Assembly (NCBI GenBank): GCA_019639115.1
Contig: JAHBSM010000001.1
Span: 248,001 to 312,000 of the forward strand
Direction: 5' to 3'
Origin: Acidobacteriota bacterium
GTDB taxonomy: Bacteria; Acidobacteriota; Blastocatellia; Pyrinomonadales; Pyrinomonadaceae
Length of the DNA stretch: 64,000 bases
The notes under the pieces: model-generated
What the model saw: the letters and a program-made list of their open reading frames with translations, nothing else
What the model was told of the DNA's origin: nothing
Databases searched by the model: none
Made by a program: the position numbers and the translations under genes
In this document: piece after piece, positions 18,728 to 26,420 of the stretch
Position numbering within the stretch: position 1 is the stretch's first letter
Layout: the number at the start of each line of letters is the position of its first letter

Positions 18728-19786
18728 ATGAAACGAATTGCAGCAATTCTATTGATCCTTGCCGCGTCGGCCGGTGCGTGGGCGCAGGAAACACCTCTTA
18801 CCCAGGCCGAGTACGTAAAAATGCTCTACTCGGTACAGCGTGATCCTTCGGTCCGTAAGAATTTGATCGAAGCTTTGCGCAAGCGTGGTATAGATTTCGC
18901 CGTCACAGACGGCCTGCGGGGGCTTACCAGGTCAAAGGCGGGCGCTGACGAAGAACTGGCGCGAGCACTCGAAGAGGCAGGCCGGCGACGAGCAGACCCA
19001 AAAGCGTCGGCCCTGCCATCGACGGCCGAGGCCCGAACGCTTCTAGAGACGACACGACGGAACACGCTGGCGGCGGTCGAGGATATGCCGGATTTCGTCG
19101 TCAAACAACTTATCGCCAGGTCTGCGGCAGTTGCCGGGACCGGGAACTTTCGAAGTATCGATCGGCTAGTGGTAGCGGTAAGTTATCGTTCGACCGGAGA
19201 AGAAGAGTATCGATTGCTCTCTAAGGACGGCGTGCTTCAGGCCGATCCAAAAGCAAAGGGTTCCTACGAAGAAGCGGGCGGCACCAGCTCTACGGGTGAG
19301 TTCGTTACCGTTCTTGCTACCATTTTCAAAACAGAAAGTGATACGAAATTCGATCTGATAGATACGGACACGATCCGCGGAAGGCGTTCGCTCGTTTTCG
19401 AATTTGCGACCCCTCGCGACAAAGCAAGACAAACGGTCACCGCACTCGGTTCACTGACCCAGTCAGCCGTCACGGGTATGCGGGGACGCATTTGGATCGA
19501 TCGTGAGCTTGGACGAGTCCTTCGGATCGACAGCGAAGCGACCGAGATCCCGGCCGGATTTCCGATCACGTCGGCCCGGCGTATGATCGACTATGATTGG
19601 GTGACCATCGCGGACGAGAAGTATCTGCTGCCCTCGGAATCGGATGTCAGGCTGACCGGGAATGAGAGCCCGCGCGCCTACGAGACGCGTAACGTGATCA
19701 GATTTCGCGAATATCAGAAATACGGCACTGAGGTCATCATACGGGAGGATGACGAGACGCCGGATGCCGGCACCAGAAAACCGTAG
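18728..19786 (+). CDS. Secreted protein of a family seen in Acidobacteriota, function unknown
   Basis: A 352-residue exported protein. The signal peptide (MKRIAAILLILAASAGAWAQ) sets the start at 18728, although the frame is open from 18593. An Ala/Arg/Glu-rich helical part (to about 115) precedes a beta-rich half. The beta-rich half contains RGRIWIDRELGRVLRIDSEA, a DYDWVTI strand, YLLPSESDVRL and a late RNVIRFREYQKYG. This last arrangement recurs in uncharacterised secreted proteins of Acidobacteriota and resembles a LolA-type sheet, though that is only a fold guess. No catalytic motif is visible. Confidence 0.7.
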   Translation: MKRIAAILLILAASAGAWAQETPLTQAEYVKMLYSVQRDPSVRKNLIEALRKRGIDFAVTDGLRGLTRSKAGADEELARALEEAGRRRADPKASALPSTAEARTLLETTRRNTLAAVEDMPDFVVKQLIARSAAVAGTGNFRSIDRLVVAVSYRSTGEEEYRLLSKDGVLQADPKAKGSYEEAGGTSSTGEFVTVLATIFKTESDTKFDLIDTDTIRGRRSLVFEFATPRDKARQTVTALGSLTQSAVTGMRGRIWIDRELGRVLRIDSEATEIPAGFPITSARRMIDYDWVTIADEKYLLPSESDVRLTGNESPRAYETRNVIRFREYQKYGTEVIIREDDETPDAGTRKP

Positions 19787-19795
19787 TTCACCAAG

Positions 19796-19939
19796 TCAAT
19801 TGGAATAGTAATATGCGAGCACGGCGGGTACGATTAGCCAGCCGAGTCCTTTTATGAAAAAGAATAGGAATGCGCCCCATCCTAATCTTTTGGTCCACTT
19901 GCGTGCGGGGCAAACTTTCTTCTCGGCGGCTTGTTCCAT
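19796..19939 (-). CDS. Small membrane protein (47 residues)
   Basis: A short frame starts at ATG 19939 and ends at TGA 19796. The protein begins MEQAAEKKVCPARKW, followed by a basic KRLGW and one long hydrophobic helix (about residues 20-44, GAFLFFFIKGLGWLIVPAVL), ending YYYSN. A cytoplasmic N-terminal charged end plus one helix is the usual shape of a small membrane protein. It fills the gap between two plus-strand genes, with its stop ten bases from the neighbouring stop. An AGGA lies 13 bases before the ATG. Function unknown. Confidence 0.55.
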   Translation of the reverse strand: MEQAAEKKVCPARKWTKRLGWGAFLFFFIKGLGWLIVPAVLAYYYSN

Positions 19940-19985
19940 CAAACGAAGAATATCCTAGTTGCAAATGATTTTCAACAAGGAAGCA

Positions 19986-20666
19986 ATGAAAACTGTATCC
20001 CGCCTGGCTTTTGTCAGTTGTTTCATATGGTTTATCCTCGTCCCTTATGCCGTCGGCCAGGATCGGCCGCCGGCCGAGCCCGGTAAACGAGAGGCTGATC
20101 TGATAGAACTCATCAAACTTGACAGGTCCATTCGGTTGGACATCCGATACGCGACCGCGTCGAACTTCACCGGACGGGCGGTATATCCCGAAGCGAGAGC
20201 ATTTCTACAACGCCCGCCAGCCGAGGCATTGGCTGCGATCCATAAAAGGTTGAAAAAAGAGGGACTGGGACTTGTGATATTCGACGCATACAGGCCCTGG
20301 TCGATCACGAAGATCTTCTGGGAGACCGTCACACCCGAACAGCGCATCTACGTCGCCGACCCGGCCAAGGGGTCCAAGCACAACCGAGGCTGCGCGGTAG
20401 ATCTTAGCCTCTATGACCGCCGGACCGGCAAGTTACTCCCGATGCCCTCGGAGTATGATGAGTTCTCGGAAAAGGCTTGGCCGACCTATACCGGAGGGAC
20501 GGATGAAGAGCGGGCAAATCGAGATAAACTTCGTGGCTTGATGGAAGCGGCCGGGTTCACTGTCAACCCGAATGAATGGTGGCACTTCGACTTCAACGAT
20601 TGGCAGAGCTATGCCATCTACGACATCTCGTTTGCCGAGGCCGCAAGGCGCCGCAAACGTAAATAG
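19986..20666 (+). CDS. ddpX: Exported D-alanyl-D-alanine dipeptidase (VanX/DdpX, M15D)
   Basis: A 226-residue zinc dipeptidase with an N-terminal signal sequence (MKTVSRLAFVSCFIWFILVPYAVGQ). The active site is clear: DAYRPW, then the zinc motif SKHNRGCAVDL (SxHxxGxAxD) and EWWHFDF near the end. The family splits D-Ala-D-Ala. With export to the periplasm and no vanH/vanA neighbours, a role in recycling wall dipeptide is more likely than glycopeptide resistance. In-frame starts exist at 19959 (TTG) and 19965, but only the ATG at 19986 has a well-placed AAGGA. Confidence 0.88.
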   Translation: MKTVSRLAFVSCFIWFILVPYAVGQDRPPAEPGKREADLIELIKLDRSIRLDIRYATASNFTGRAVYPEARAFLQRPPAEALAAIHKRLKKEGLGLVIFDAYRPWSITKIFWETVTPEQRIYVADPAKGSKHNRGCAVDLSLYDRRTGKLLPMPSEYDEFSEKAWPTYTGGTDEERANRDKLRGLMEAAGFTVNPNEWWHFDFNDWQSYAIYDISFAEAARRRKRK

Positions 20667-20691
20667 GCCGACCGGATCTCTCCGATCGGCC
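20666..20691. terminator. Hairpin between convergent genes
   Basis: 11-base arms GGCCGACCGGA (20666-20676) and TCCGATCGGCC (20681-20691) pair with one G-T wobble around a 4-base loop. There is no clear T-run on either side, so termination is probable rather than certain. Confidence 0.5.
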
Positions 20692-20712
20692 CTCGAAGCT
20701 AATGCCGGGCGA

Positions 20713-21387
20713 TCATTTTGGCTGAGCAGGAGCTGCTTTCGCCATACCGGCCTCGATCTGCAGGTCGATCTTCACTTCATCTGACAGCGCGGCAACACCA
20801 CCCGGCAGTGTTTGACCGTAGTTGATGCCGTAGTCGCGTCGATTGATCGTGGTCTGTGCACTAATGCCCATCCTCGTGCCCGCGCGCTCGTTGCCGGGCA
20901 GCCAGCCGACGATGTCGAACGGGAAAGTAATGGATCTGGTAACGCCCTTCATCGTAAAGTCACCGGTGACGAACCACTGCTTGCCTTTCATCTCGACCTT
21001 GGTGCTTTTGAAAGTCAGGTCGGGGTATTTATCTACCTCAAAGAAATCCGGAGAACGCAGATGGTTGTCGCGGGGAGCGACGCCGGTATCAACGCTCGTG
21101 ACTTTTGCAGAGAACTCGACCGTTGACCTTGCAACGTCCTTTGCGTCGTAGCTCACCTTGCCCGTGAAATCTCGAAAGAATCCGGGCACCTCGATCAGTC
21201 CCATGTGCCGGACCTTGAATCCTATAAAGCTGTGAGCCTTGTCGAACAAATAGTCGCCCGATTCGCCCGAAGCCATGCCGCTATCAAATCGGCTCTCGAA
21301 GGGCACGGAGTTAGCTCCCGTCCCGGTGTGTCCCAGGATCAAAAATGCTGAAAGAATGACACCGAACAACACCAATACTCGTTTCAT
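20713..21387 (-). CDS. YceI family periplasmic protein
   Basis: A 224-residue secreted lipocalin-like barrel. After a signal or anchor segment (MKRVLVLFGVILSAFLILG), the family pattern is visible: YLFDKAHSFIGFKVRHMGL, a SVDTGVAPRDNHLRSPDFF segment, KYPDLTFKST, and the late NRRDYGI. YceI barrels bind long isoprenoid or fatty chains in the periplasm. It is the last gene of a three-gene run with two small secreted paralogues (28-base gap), ending at a hairpin. Confidence 0.9.
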   Translation of the reverse strand: MKRVLVLFGVILSAFLILGHTGTGANSVPFESRFDSGMASGESGDYLFDKAHSFIGFKVRHMGLIEVPGFFRDFTGKVSYDAKDVARSTVEFSAKVTSVDTGVAPRDNHLRSPDFFEVDKYPDLTFKSTKVEMKGKQWFVTGDFTMKGVTRSITFPFDIVGWLPGNERAGTRMGISAQTTINRRDYGINYGQTLPGGVAALSDEVKIDLQIEAGMAKAAPAQPK

Positions 21388-21415
21388 ACCGATCTACCTC
21401 CTAAGACTGCTGTAT

Positions 21416-21820
21416 CTATTCAATGGCCAACGTGATCGAAAATCGCTTTGCTACTTTTGAATCCGTGTTCCGTCTGACCGTTAACATATAGTCACCAGTC
21501 TCGGGCACAACGAATTCCAACGTAGGCACTGCGAGATCGGTGCTATCGTAATTGACGTCCTCATTCTCCGGAACGAAAACGCGATATGCAAAATTGTTAG
21601 AATCCGAATTCGTTATATAGACCGTTTGCCCCTTCTTTGCTCCAAATACGAACTCGTATTCCTCGTCGCCCTTCAGGCTGCCCGTCAATGTAGCGCTCGA
21701 TTTGCCCTTAGCAAATCTCACGCGGTTCGGTTCGGCCTTGCCGCCGTATTGGGCGGAAACGGACGCCGCCGACAAAGCTATCACAGCCAAAGTAAACAGA
21801 AATGTTACCTTTCTCATCAT
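21416..21820 (-). CDS. Small secreted beta-sandwich protein (paralogue A)
   Basis: A 134-residue exported protein: a signal peptide to about residue 23 (SVSAQ), then one all-beta domain. The repeated phrases KGQTVYITN, VFVPENED, EFVVPETGDYMLTVRR and a final ITLAIE strand resemble a bacterial pre-peptidase C-terminal (PPC)-like fold. It is clearly paralogous to the next gene upstream (21837-22217), 16 bases away, and YceI follows. No enzymatic residues are evident. A binding or protease-inhibitor-like role would be a guess. Confidence 0.72.
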   Translation of the reverse strand: MMRKVTFLFTLAVIALSAASVSAQYGGKAEPNRVRFAKGKSSATLTGSLKGDEEYEFVFGAKKGQTVYITNSDSNNFAYRVFVPENEDVNYDSTDLAVPTLEFVVPETGDYMLTVRRNTDSKVAKRFSITLAIE

Positions 21821-21836
21821 TTATCTCCTTTCAGAT

Positions 21837-22217
21837 CTATTTGACCACAATCACCAAAGAATAACGGGCTGACCTTGGGCCCGCTATCTTTTTACGGACC
21901 GTAAATAGGTAGTCCGCAGTTTCAGGTACTTCGAAAGAATAGCTTGGCGAACTGTCGAAATCGCCTTCGTCAAAATAAAGGTCGTTAAAGACCTTGAAGT
22001 CAAAAATGCTTGACGAGGCATTCTTGATCGTCACGGTCTGGCCTTTCGAAGCGGTGAATACATAATTCTTCAGGCGTCCGTTGCTCAGTGTGCCTGCGAG
22101 TGAAGCTCGGCCCGTCGAGAGGTCGATCCTCTCCGCTGAGGCCTGGCCCAATACACCAGAAGTCAGTGCTGCAGCTAATAAAAAACCATAAAGCGGCAAA
22201 CGTATGTTGATCGTCAT
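21837..22217 (-). CDS. Small secreted beta-sandwich protein (paralogue B)
   Basis: A 126-residue exported protein, first gene of the run B-A-YceI. The signal peptide covers about residues 1-25 (GVLGQASA). The domain shares KGQTVTIKN, the F-x-F-KVF strand, FEVPETADYLFTVRK and a final YSLVIVVK with paralogue A, whereas their signal peptides are unrelated. This indicates duplication of the mature domain followed by divergence. The divergent dinB start lies 37 bases away, so the two promoters must overlap. Confidence 0.72.
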   Translation of the reverse strand: MTINIRLPLYGFLLAAALTSGVLGQASAERIDLSTGRASLAGTLSNGRLKNYVFTASKGQTVTIKNASSSIFDFKVFNDLYFDEGDFDSSPSYSFEVPETADYLFTVRKKIAGPRSARYSLVIVVK

Positions 22218-22254
22218 TAAAGCCTCAACCGGACATCTGCTACTATACGCGATT

Positions 22255-22767
22255 ATGAACCGACCCCAAACGGACGAATACGCACAGTATTACGAAAAAT
22301 ATATCTCCCTTATACCTGACGGAGATCTGATGCGAGTTCTCGAGGAACAGATCGCCGAATATAACGAACTTTTTGAGAAAGTGCCGGAAGAGTCGGGGAC
22401 CTACCGCTACGATGTTGGCAAGTGGACTTGCAAAGAGTCACTGGCTCACGTGATAGATGTCGAACGTGTATTTGCCTATCGGCTGCTGCGAATTTCCCGC
22501 GGTGACGAAACGCCGCTCGAGAGTTTCGAACAGGACGACTTTGTGCTCCATTCGAACGCGAATGGCAGGACGTTCAAGGATCTTCTGGACGAGTTCGCAT
22601 ATCTGCGCCGCGCCGATATTTCAGCAATAAAAGGGCTGAGCCCGGAGGCGTCGCTTCGGTCGGGTACGGCAAGCGGCAATCGTGTATCGGTCAGAGCGTT
22701 GGCCTATATGATGGCGGGCCACGCCGAACACCACAAACGCATCTTCGCACAAAACTACCTTGCTTAA
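22255..22767 (+). CDS. DinB/YfiT-like four-helix metalloprotein
   Basis: A 170-residue cytoplasmic protein of the DinB superfamily. Metal-ligand histidines are visible in ESLAHVIDVERVFAYR and in the C-terminal AGHAEHHKR. The family includes bacillithiol and mycothiol transferases and proteins of unknown role; the substrate cannot be assigned. ATG 22255 begins the conserved part (the frame is open from 22204). A TACTAT box eight bases before the ATG could produce a leaderless transcript. The stop overlaps the next gene by one base (TAATG), so they are coupled. Confidence 0.85.
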   Translation: MNRPQTDEYAQYYEKYISLIPDGDLMRVLEEQIAEYNELFEKVPEESGTYRYDVGKWTCKESLAHVIDVERVFAYRLLRISRGDETPLESFEQDDFVLHSNANGRTFKDLLDEFAYLRRADISAIKGLSPEASLRSGTASGNRVSVRALAYMMAGHAEHHKRIFAQNYLA

Positions 22768-23927
22768 TGCGGTTCGACTGTACGATCATCGGCGGCGGTG
22801 CGGCCGGACTGTTTGCCGCTATCACCGCCGGGCGTCGAGGCAAGCGCGTCCTTGTGATCGAACACAATGACCAGGTCGGCCGAAAGATCTTGATCTCGGG
22901 CGGCGGCCGATGCAATTTCACCAATCGCGAGGTCTCGGCCGAGAATTTCGTATCTCAGAACCCGCATTTTGCCCGTTCGGCATTGGCTAGATTCACGCCG
23001 GATGATCTTCTCCGCATGGTTCGCCGCCATGGTATCGACCATTACGAGAAAAAGCTCGGACAATTGTTTTGCCGGCATTCGTCTCGGGCTATCGTAGAGA
23101 TGCTTGTATCGGAGTGCCGAGCGGCGGGTGTGGTGATCGAGACCGGCTGCACCGTTTCGTCAGTGCTTGCCGCGGCGGACGGATTTGCGGTCGAGACCTC
23201 GCGAGGGACAAAGCACTCGCGGAAATTGGCCGTCGCGTGCGGAGGACTATCATTCGCCAAGATCGGAGCGACGGACCTCGGTTACAGGATCGCGAAGCAG
23301 TTCGGCCACAAGATCGAACGGACGCGCCCATCGCTGGTTGCGCTTGTCTCGGCTGGCGGGGGAGATCCGTCTCTGGCGGGAATTTCGTGCGACGCTGCGG
23401 TCACCACCAGAGGACGTAGTTTTCGCGATGATATTCTCTTTACTCATCGCGGTTTGTCGGGGCCGGCGATACTTCAGATATCTAACTACTGGCAGCCGGC
23501 CGAGCCTGTGACGATCGACCTGCTTCCTGACATCGACCTCGTAGAAAAAGCTCGGACAAAGCGAATGTCGAAGCAGACGGCCGCCAACTTCCTATCAGAG
23601 TTTCTGCCCGCAAGGATCGCATCATCCGCAATACCGGCAGCGATCGCCGCCAAGCGTATGACCGAGATGAGCGATCGCGATATCGCCATTTTAGCGGCTT
23701 CCGTTCAGTGTAAAAGTATTGAGTTCAGTATGACTGAAGGCTACGACCGCGCCGAGGTGACGCTAGGCGGAGTTTCAACAGCGGACCTGGACTCTAAGAC
23801 TATGGCATCGCGGCGAGTTCCGGGTCTTTATTTCATCGGAGAGGTCGTCGACGTGACGGGATGGCTTGGCGGATATAACTTCCAGTGGGCGTGGTCCAGC
23901 GGATACGCGGCGGGCAGCGACATCTAG
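22767..23927 (+). CDS. HI0933/BaiN-type FAD-dependent oxidoreductase
   Basis: A 386-residue flavoprotein of the HI0933-like family. The N-terminus has IIGGGAAGLFAAITAG (FAD ADP-binding fold) followed by GRKILISGGGRCNFTN, the family signature. LFTHRGLSGPAILQIS lies in the middle and the GEVVDVTGWLGGYNFQWAW motif sits at the end. Family members are annotated as aminoacetone oxidases or flavin reductases acting on unsaturated substrates; the real substrate here is unknown. It is translationally coupled to dinB and ends at a strong terminator. Confidence 0.9.
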   Translation: MRFDCTIIGGGAAGLFAAITAGRRGKRVLVIEHNDQVGRKILISGGGRCNFTNREVSAENFVSQNPHFARSALARFTPDDLLRMVRRHGIDHYEKKLGQLFCRHSSRAIVEMLVSECRAAGVVIETGCTVSSVLAAADGFAVETSRGTKHSRKLAVACGGLSFAKIGATDLGYRIAKQFGHKIERTRPSLVALVSAGGGDPSLAGISCDAAVTTRGRSFRDDILFTHRGLSGPAILQISNYWQPAEPVTIDLLPDIDLVEKARTKRMSKQTAANFLSEFLPARIASSAIPAAIAAKRMTEMSDRDIAILAASVQCKSIEFSMTEGYDRAEVTLGGVSTADLDSKTMASRRVPGLYFIGEVVDVTGWLGGYNFQWAWSSGYAAGSDI

Positions 23928-23934
23928 ACAAAAA

Positions 23935-23971
23935 GCGAGGGAGACGTCTCCCACACCGCCTCCCTCTTTTT
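23935..23971 (+). terminator. Rho-independent terminator of the dinB/HI0933 operon
   Basis: Arms GAGGGAG (23937-23943) and CTCCCTC (23960-23966) are followed by TTTTT at 23967-23971, eight bases past the stop codon. Confidence 0.8.
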
Positions 23972-24108
23972 CCGCAGCGCATGCAGGGCGCACGCGGCAC
24001 GCGGAAACTATCTCGAGATCCTGCGCTTAAACGAACAATTGTTCTTTAACGCGTGTAAAATATTCACAAATTATGTCAAAACTGTCAAATCGAGCCATTT
24101 CGGCGTCC

Positions 24109-24924
24109 TTATGTTTTGCGGAACTCGTCGATATCCATTCCGTACGTTTCTTTTACGTGCTGTTCGGCTGCTAGGTTTACATTTCTCAGGTGCTGGAGCC
24201 TGCGTTCTGATTTTTTGATGTGTACGCTGGTACGCGCGGCCATTTGGGCCAGCATATCGCGGCCCTCGGCCATCTCGGATTCGTATTTGAGTTTGAGTTC
24301 GAAGAGCTCCGACGACTCGATATCGGAGCGTTCCGATCGAAGTACTTCGATTCGGTGGCGTGCTTGATATATCTGCCTGATAACTCGGATCAGGTGGTCG
24401 CCTACACTGTCGCCGGTGATGACGTCCGGACTGACCCTGAGGCCTGCGACCATTGCATCGAGCCGCGTTTGATCGCCCGACGAATATGCCTGATTAAGCT
24501 CCGCCATCAATGCATGACGCCGCTCTTTTTCATCCGCTCCGACGGCTAGATCGGGATGTATCGCACGGGCGAGTTGGTGATAGGCTTTCTTTGCTTCTAT
24601 TGTCGGCTCGGCTCGCTCGGCCGTCCGCTCAGCGTCTTCGGCGAGCCTTGCAGCAGATTCCTCCGCCCGTCGGCGGAGCTCCTCTGCCCGGCGTTTGATC
24701 TCTTCGTCGTCGGGGACAAGTTTGTATTCCTCCTCTGCGATCAGAGCTTCTATCTCGTCGAACTCAGCGTACAAACGCGCAACATCCATTGTGTACCGAG
24801 CTTTGAACCGCTCGAGCTCGCCGCGAAGGTCGGCCATCTCCTCTTCGCGATCAGCAAGCCGTTCGCTTATGCGTTCGAGCAGGCGACGTTTTCGTTCCAG
24901 CTCGATCTCCTCGGGGGTCTGCAT
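24109..24924 (-). CDS. Coiled-coil protein with a central J-like domain
   Basis: A 271-residue soluble protein. Residues 1-105 are a charged coiled coil (Glu/Arg/Ala heptads). A J-domain-like helical hairpin follows at about 106-160 with the HPD tripeptide intact at 123-125 (ARAIHPDLAVG) and the usual NQAY before the last helix. Residues 180-260 are a second coiled coil. HPD implies stimulation of an Hsp70 ATPase, so this would be a specialised DnaK partner. It lacks the Gly/Phe and zinc-finger parts of DnaJ. It is a single gene with no chaperone neighbours. Confidence 0.72.
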   Translation of the reverse strand: MQTPEEIELERKRRLLERISERLADREEEMADLRGELERFKARYTMDVARLYAEFDEIEALIAEEEYKLVPDDEEIKRRAEELRRRAEESAARLAEDAERTAERAEPTIEAKKAYHQLARAIHPDLAVGADEKERRHALMAELNQAYSSGDQTRLDAMVAGLRVSPDVITGDSVGDHLIRVIRQIYQARHRIEVLRSERSDIESSELFELKLKYESEMAEGRDMLAQMAARTSVHIKKSERRLQHLRNVNLAAEQHVKETYGMDIDEFRKT

Positions 24925-25022
24925 AGGAGTTGAGTTTAGCAGAGTTCTGTTTGCGAATAATTAGGAGAGCACCAAAAACAAATGCTGCTCGGTCGATCGG
25001 TACCCAGTGTCAAGTGATCGAT

Positions 25023-26273
25023 TCAAAGATTGAAATTAAAGCTGACATAACCGGTAGCTCGGACGGGTTGGCCGTCGCGGACGAACGGCTTGAATCGCCA
25101 CTTGCGGACAGCATCTTTTGCGGCGGATTGCAGCAGTGCGGGGCCGGTGGCGTTCTGGATCTCGGCGACCTCTCCTGCCTCGTTGACCGTCACCTCGACC
25201 TTGACGACGCCCGTGGCTCGTATGCTTTTGGCCGCCGGCGGATAAACGGGCTGCTGCTGGCGGGTCGCGTAAGCGACGAGCGATCCAACCTCAAGCGGGC
25301 CATCATTGGCCTTAGTTGCCGGCTGGTCCTCGGGAGTATCGTTCCGGATCGGCTCGGGTTTCTTCTCTACGACGGCTATCGTCGATTCCGAAGGGACCTT
25401 GACCTCGCGTTCGCGTACCACCGGCCGAGGCTCCGCAGACGGCACGGTGATGACAGGGGCAGAAGCGATCGGCAAATTCTGGGTCGCTGCGGGGCCGGGC
25501 ATCGAACTTTGAACCAGAGCGGGCTGGGCCGGTTGGGACCCGGCGAGCGGCTGTGTCGAGGCATCATTGACTGCGCTCAGCACCTGGGAACGCGAATTTG
25601 CAAGAGCTTCGCGAGTATCCGCGACCTCGTCTTTCCAGCGGCGAGCATCATAATCGTCACGGGCGAGAAGCGAACGGGAGACTGCCGCTTCCTCGAGCGT
25701 GGCCATCGCTTCTGCGGTCCTTCGCTGGTCCTTGCCGATCTCCTTCTGCTGCGCGATCACTACCTCGAGGGTCTCGCGCATCCTCTCCAGGTCATTCAAC
25801 GCCTCAAGCGGAAGCGTGCGATCCGACGGATTGAGACCGAGTGATCTATATCGCTCTGCTTGAGCTCGAGCGGTGCGGATCACCTGGCCTGCCGCTGCCG
25901 TATAGTTAGCGGCGGCTCCGGGACGAGTTGTCTTCTGTTGATCAAAAAGTTCTTTGAGCAGGCCTTGGGCGCGTTTGAAATCCCCGAGCTCGAGGAAGCT
26001 GTTCATAAGCAGGACGTTTGCCACGCTCTGCACAGCCGGGTCGCCGGATTCGCGGCGAATGTTCTCCAGTTCGAAGATGGCGGCATTGTAATTGCGGACC
26101 GCTATAAAGGCCTTTGACCGGGCAATCCGGTCGCGCATGACGTCGCCGGATGTCGGCGGAGCTTGGGCAGGCTGCGGAGCTTGGGCGACATCGCCCTGAG
26201 CGAAACCTGAGCAAATGAACGTGCTTGTTACCAGTAAAACCGAAGCGAAAAAACTTCTGACATTTAACGGCAT
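25023..26273 (-). CDS. Energy transducer TonB-like protein with helical periplasmic domain
   Basis: A 416-residue envelope protein. A well-spaced GGAGG selects ATG 26273, giving a signal or anchor peptide (MPLNVRSFFASVLLVTSTF...GFAQ). Residues 30-200 are helical and TPR-like. A Pro/Ala/Glu-rich linker follows, then a TonB C-terminal domain (last 90 residues) with YPPAAKSIRATGVVKVEVTV and KDAVRKWRFKPF. The TonB-C part suggests contact with TonB-dependent receptors. The conventional short membrane anchor followed directly by a proline linker is absent, and no exbB or exbD is nearby, so whether it transmits energy is uncertain. Confidence 0.75.
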   Translation of the reverse strand: MPLNVRSFFASVLLVTSTFICSGFAQGDVAQAPQPAQAPPTSGDVMRDRIARSKAFIAVRNYNAAIFELENIRRESGDPAVQSVANVLLMNSFLELGDFKRAQGLLKELFDQQKTTRPGAAANYTAAAGQVIRTARAQAERYRSLGLNPSDRTLPLEALNDLERMRETLEVVIAQQKEIGKDQRRTAEAMATLEEAAVSRSLLARDDYDARRWKDEVADTREALANSRSQVLSAVNDASTQPLAGSQPAQPALVQSSMPGPAATQNLPIASAPVITVPSAEPRPVVREREVKVPSESTIAVVEKKPEPIRNDTPEDQPATKANDGPLEVGSLVAYATRQQQPVYPPAAKSIRATGVVKVEVTVNEAGEVAEIQNATGPALLQSAAKDAVRKWRFKPFVRDGQPVRATGYVSFNFNL

Positions 26274-26420
26274 CTCTTCTCCTCCAAAGGCCGAGTTGAA
26301 TATTCCGTAAAGGTCAAGCGAACTTTTTCGTTTAAGGCTCACTTATAAGACCTGTCGAATTCTGGAGCATCCGCCAAATGCGACCGCCCGAGCCCCTCAA
26401 GTGTCGGATGGCCCGATGCG

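Noticed and set aside
24930..25844. 304-codon plus-strand frame
   Set aside because: It is antisense to the TonB-C gene, which has a signal peptide, a strong ribosome-binding site and recognisable domains. The opposite frame shows no family features.
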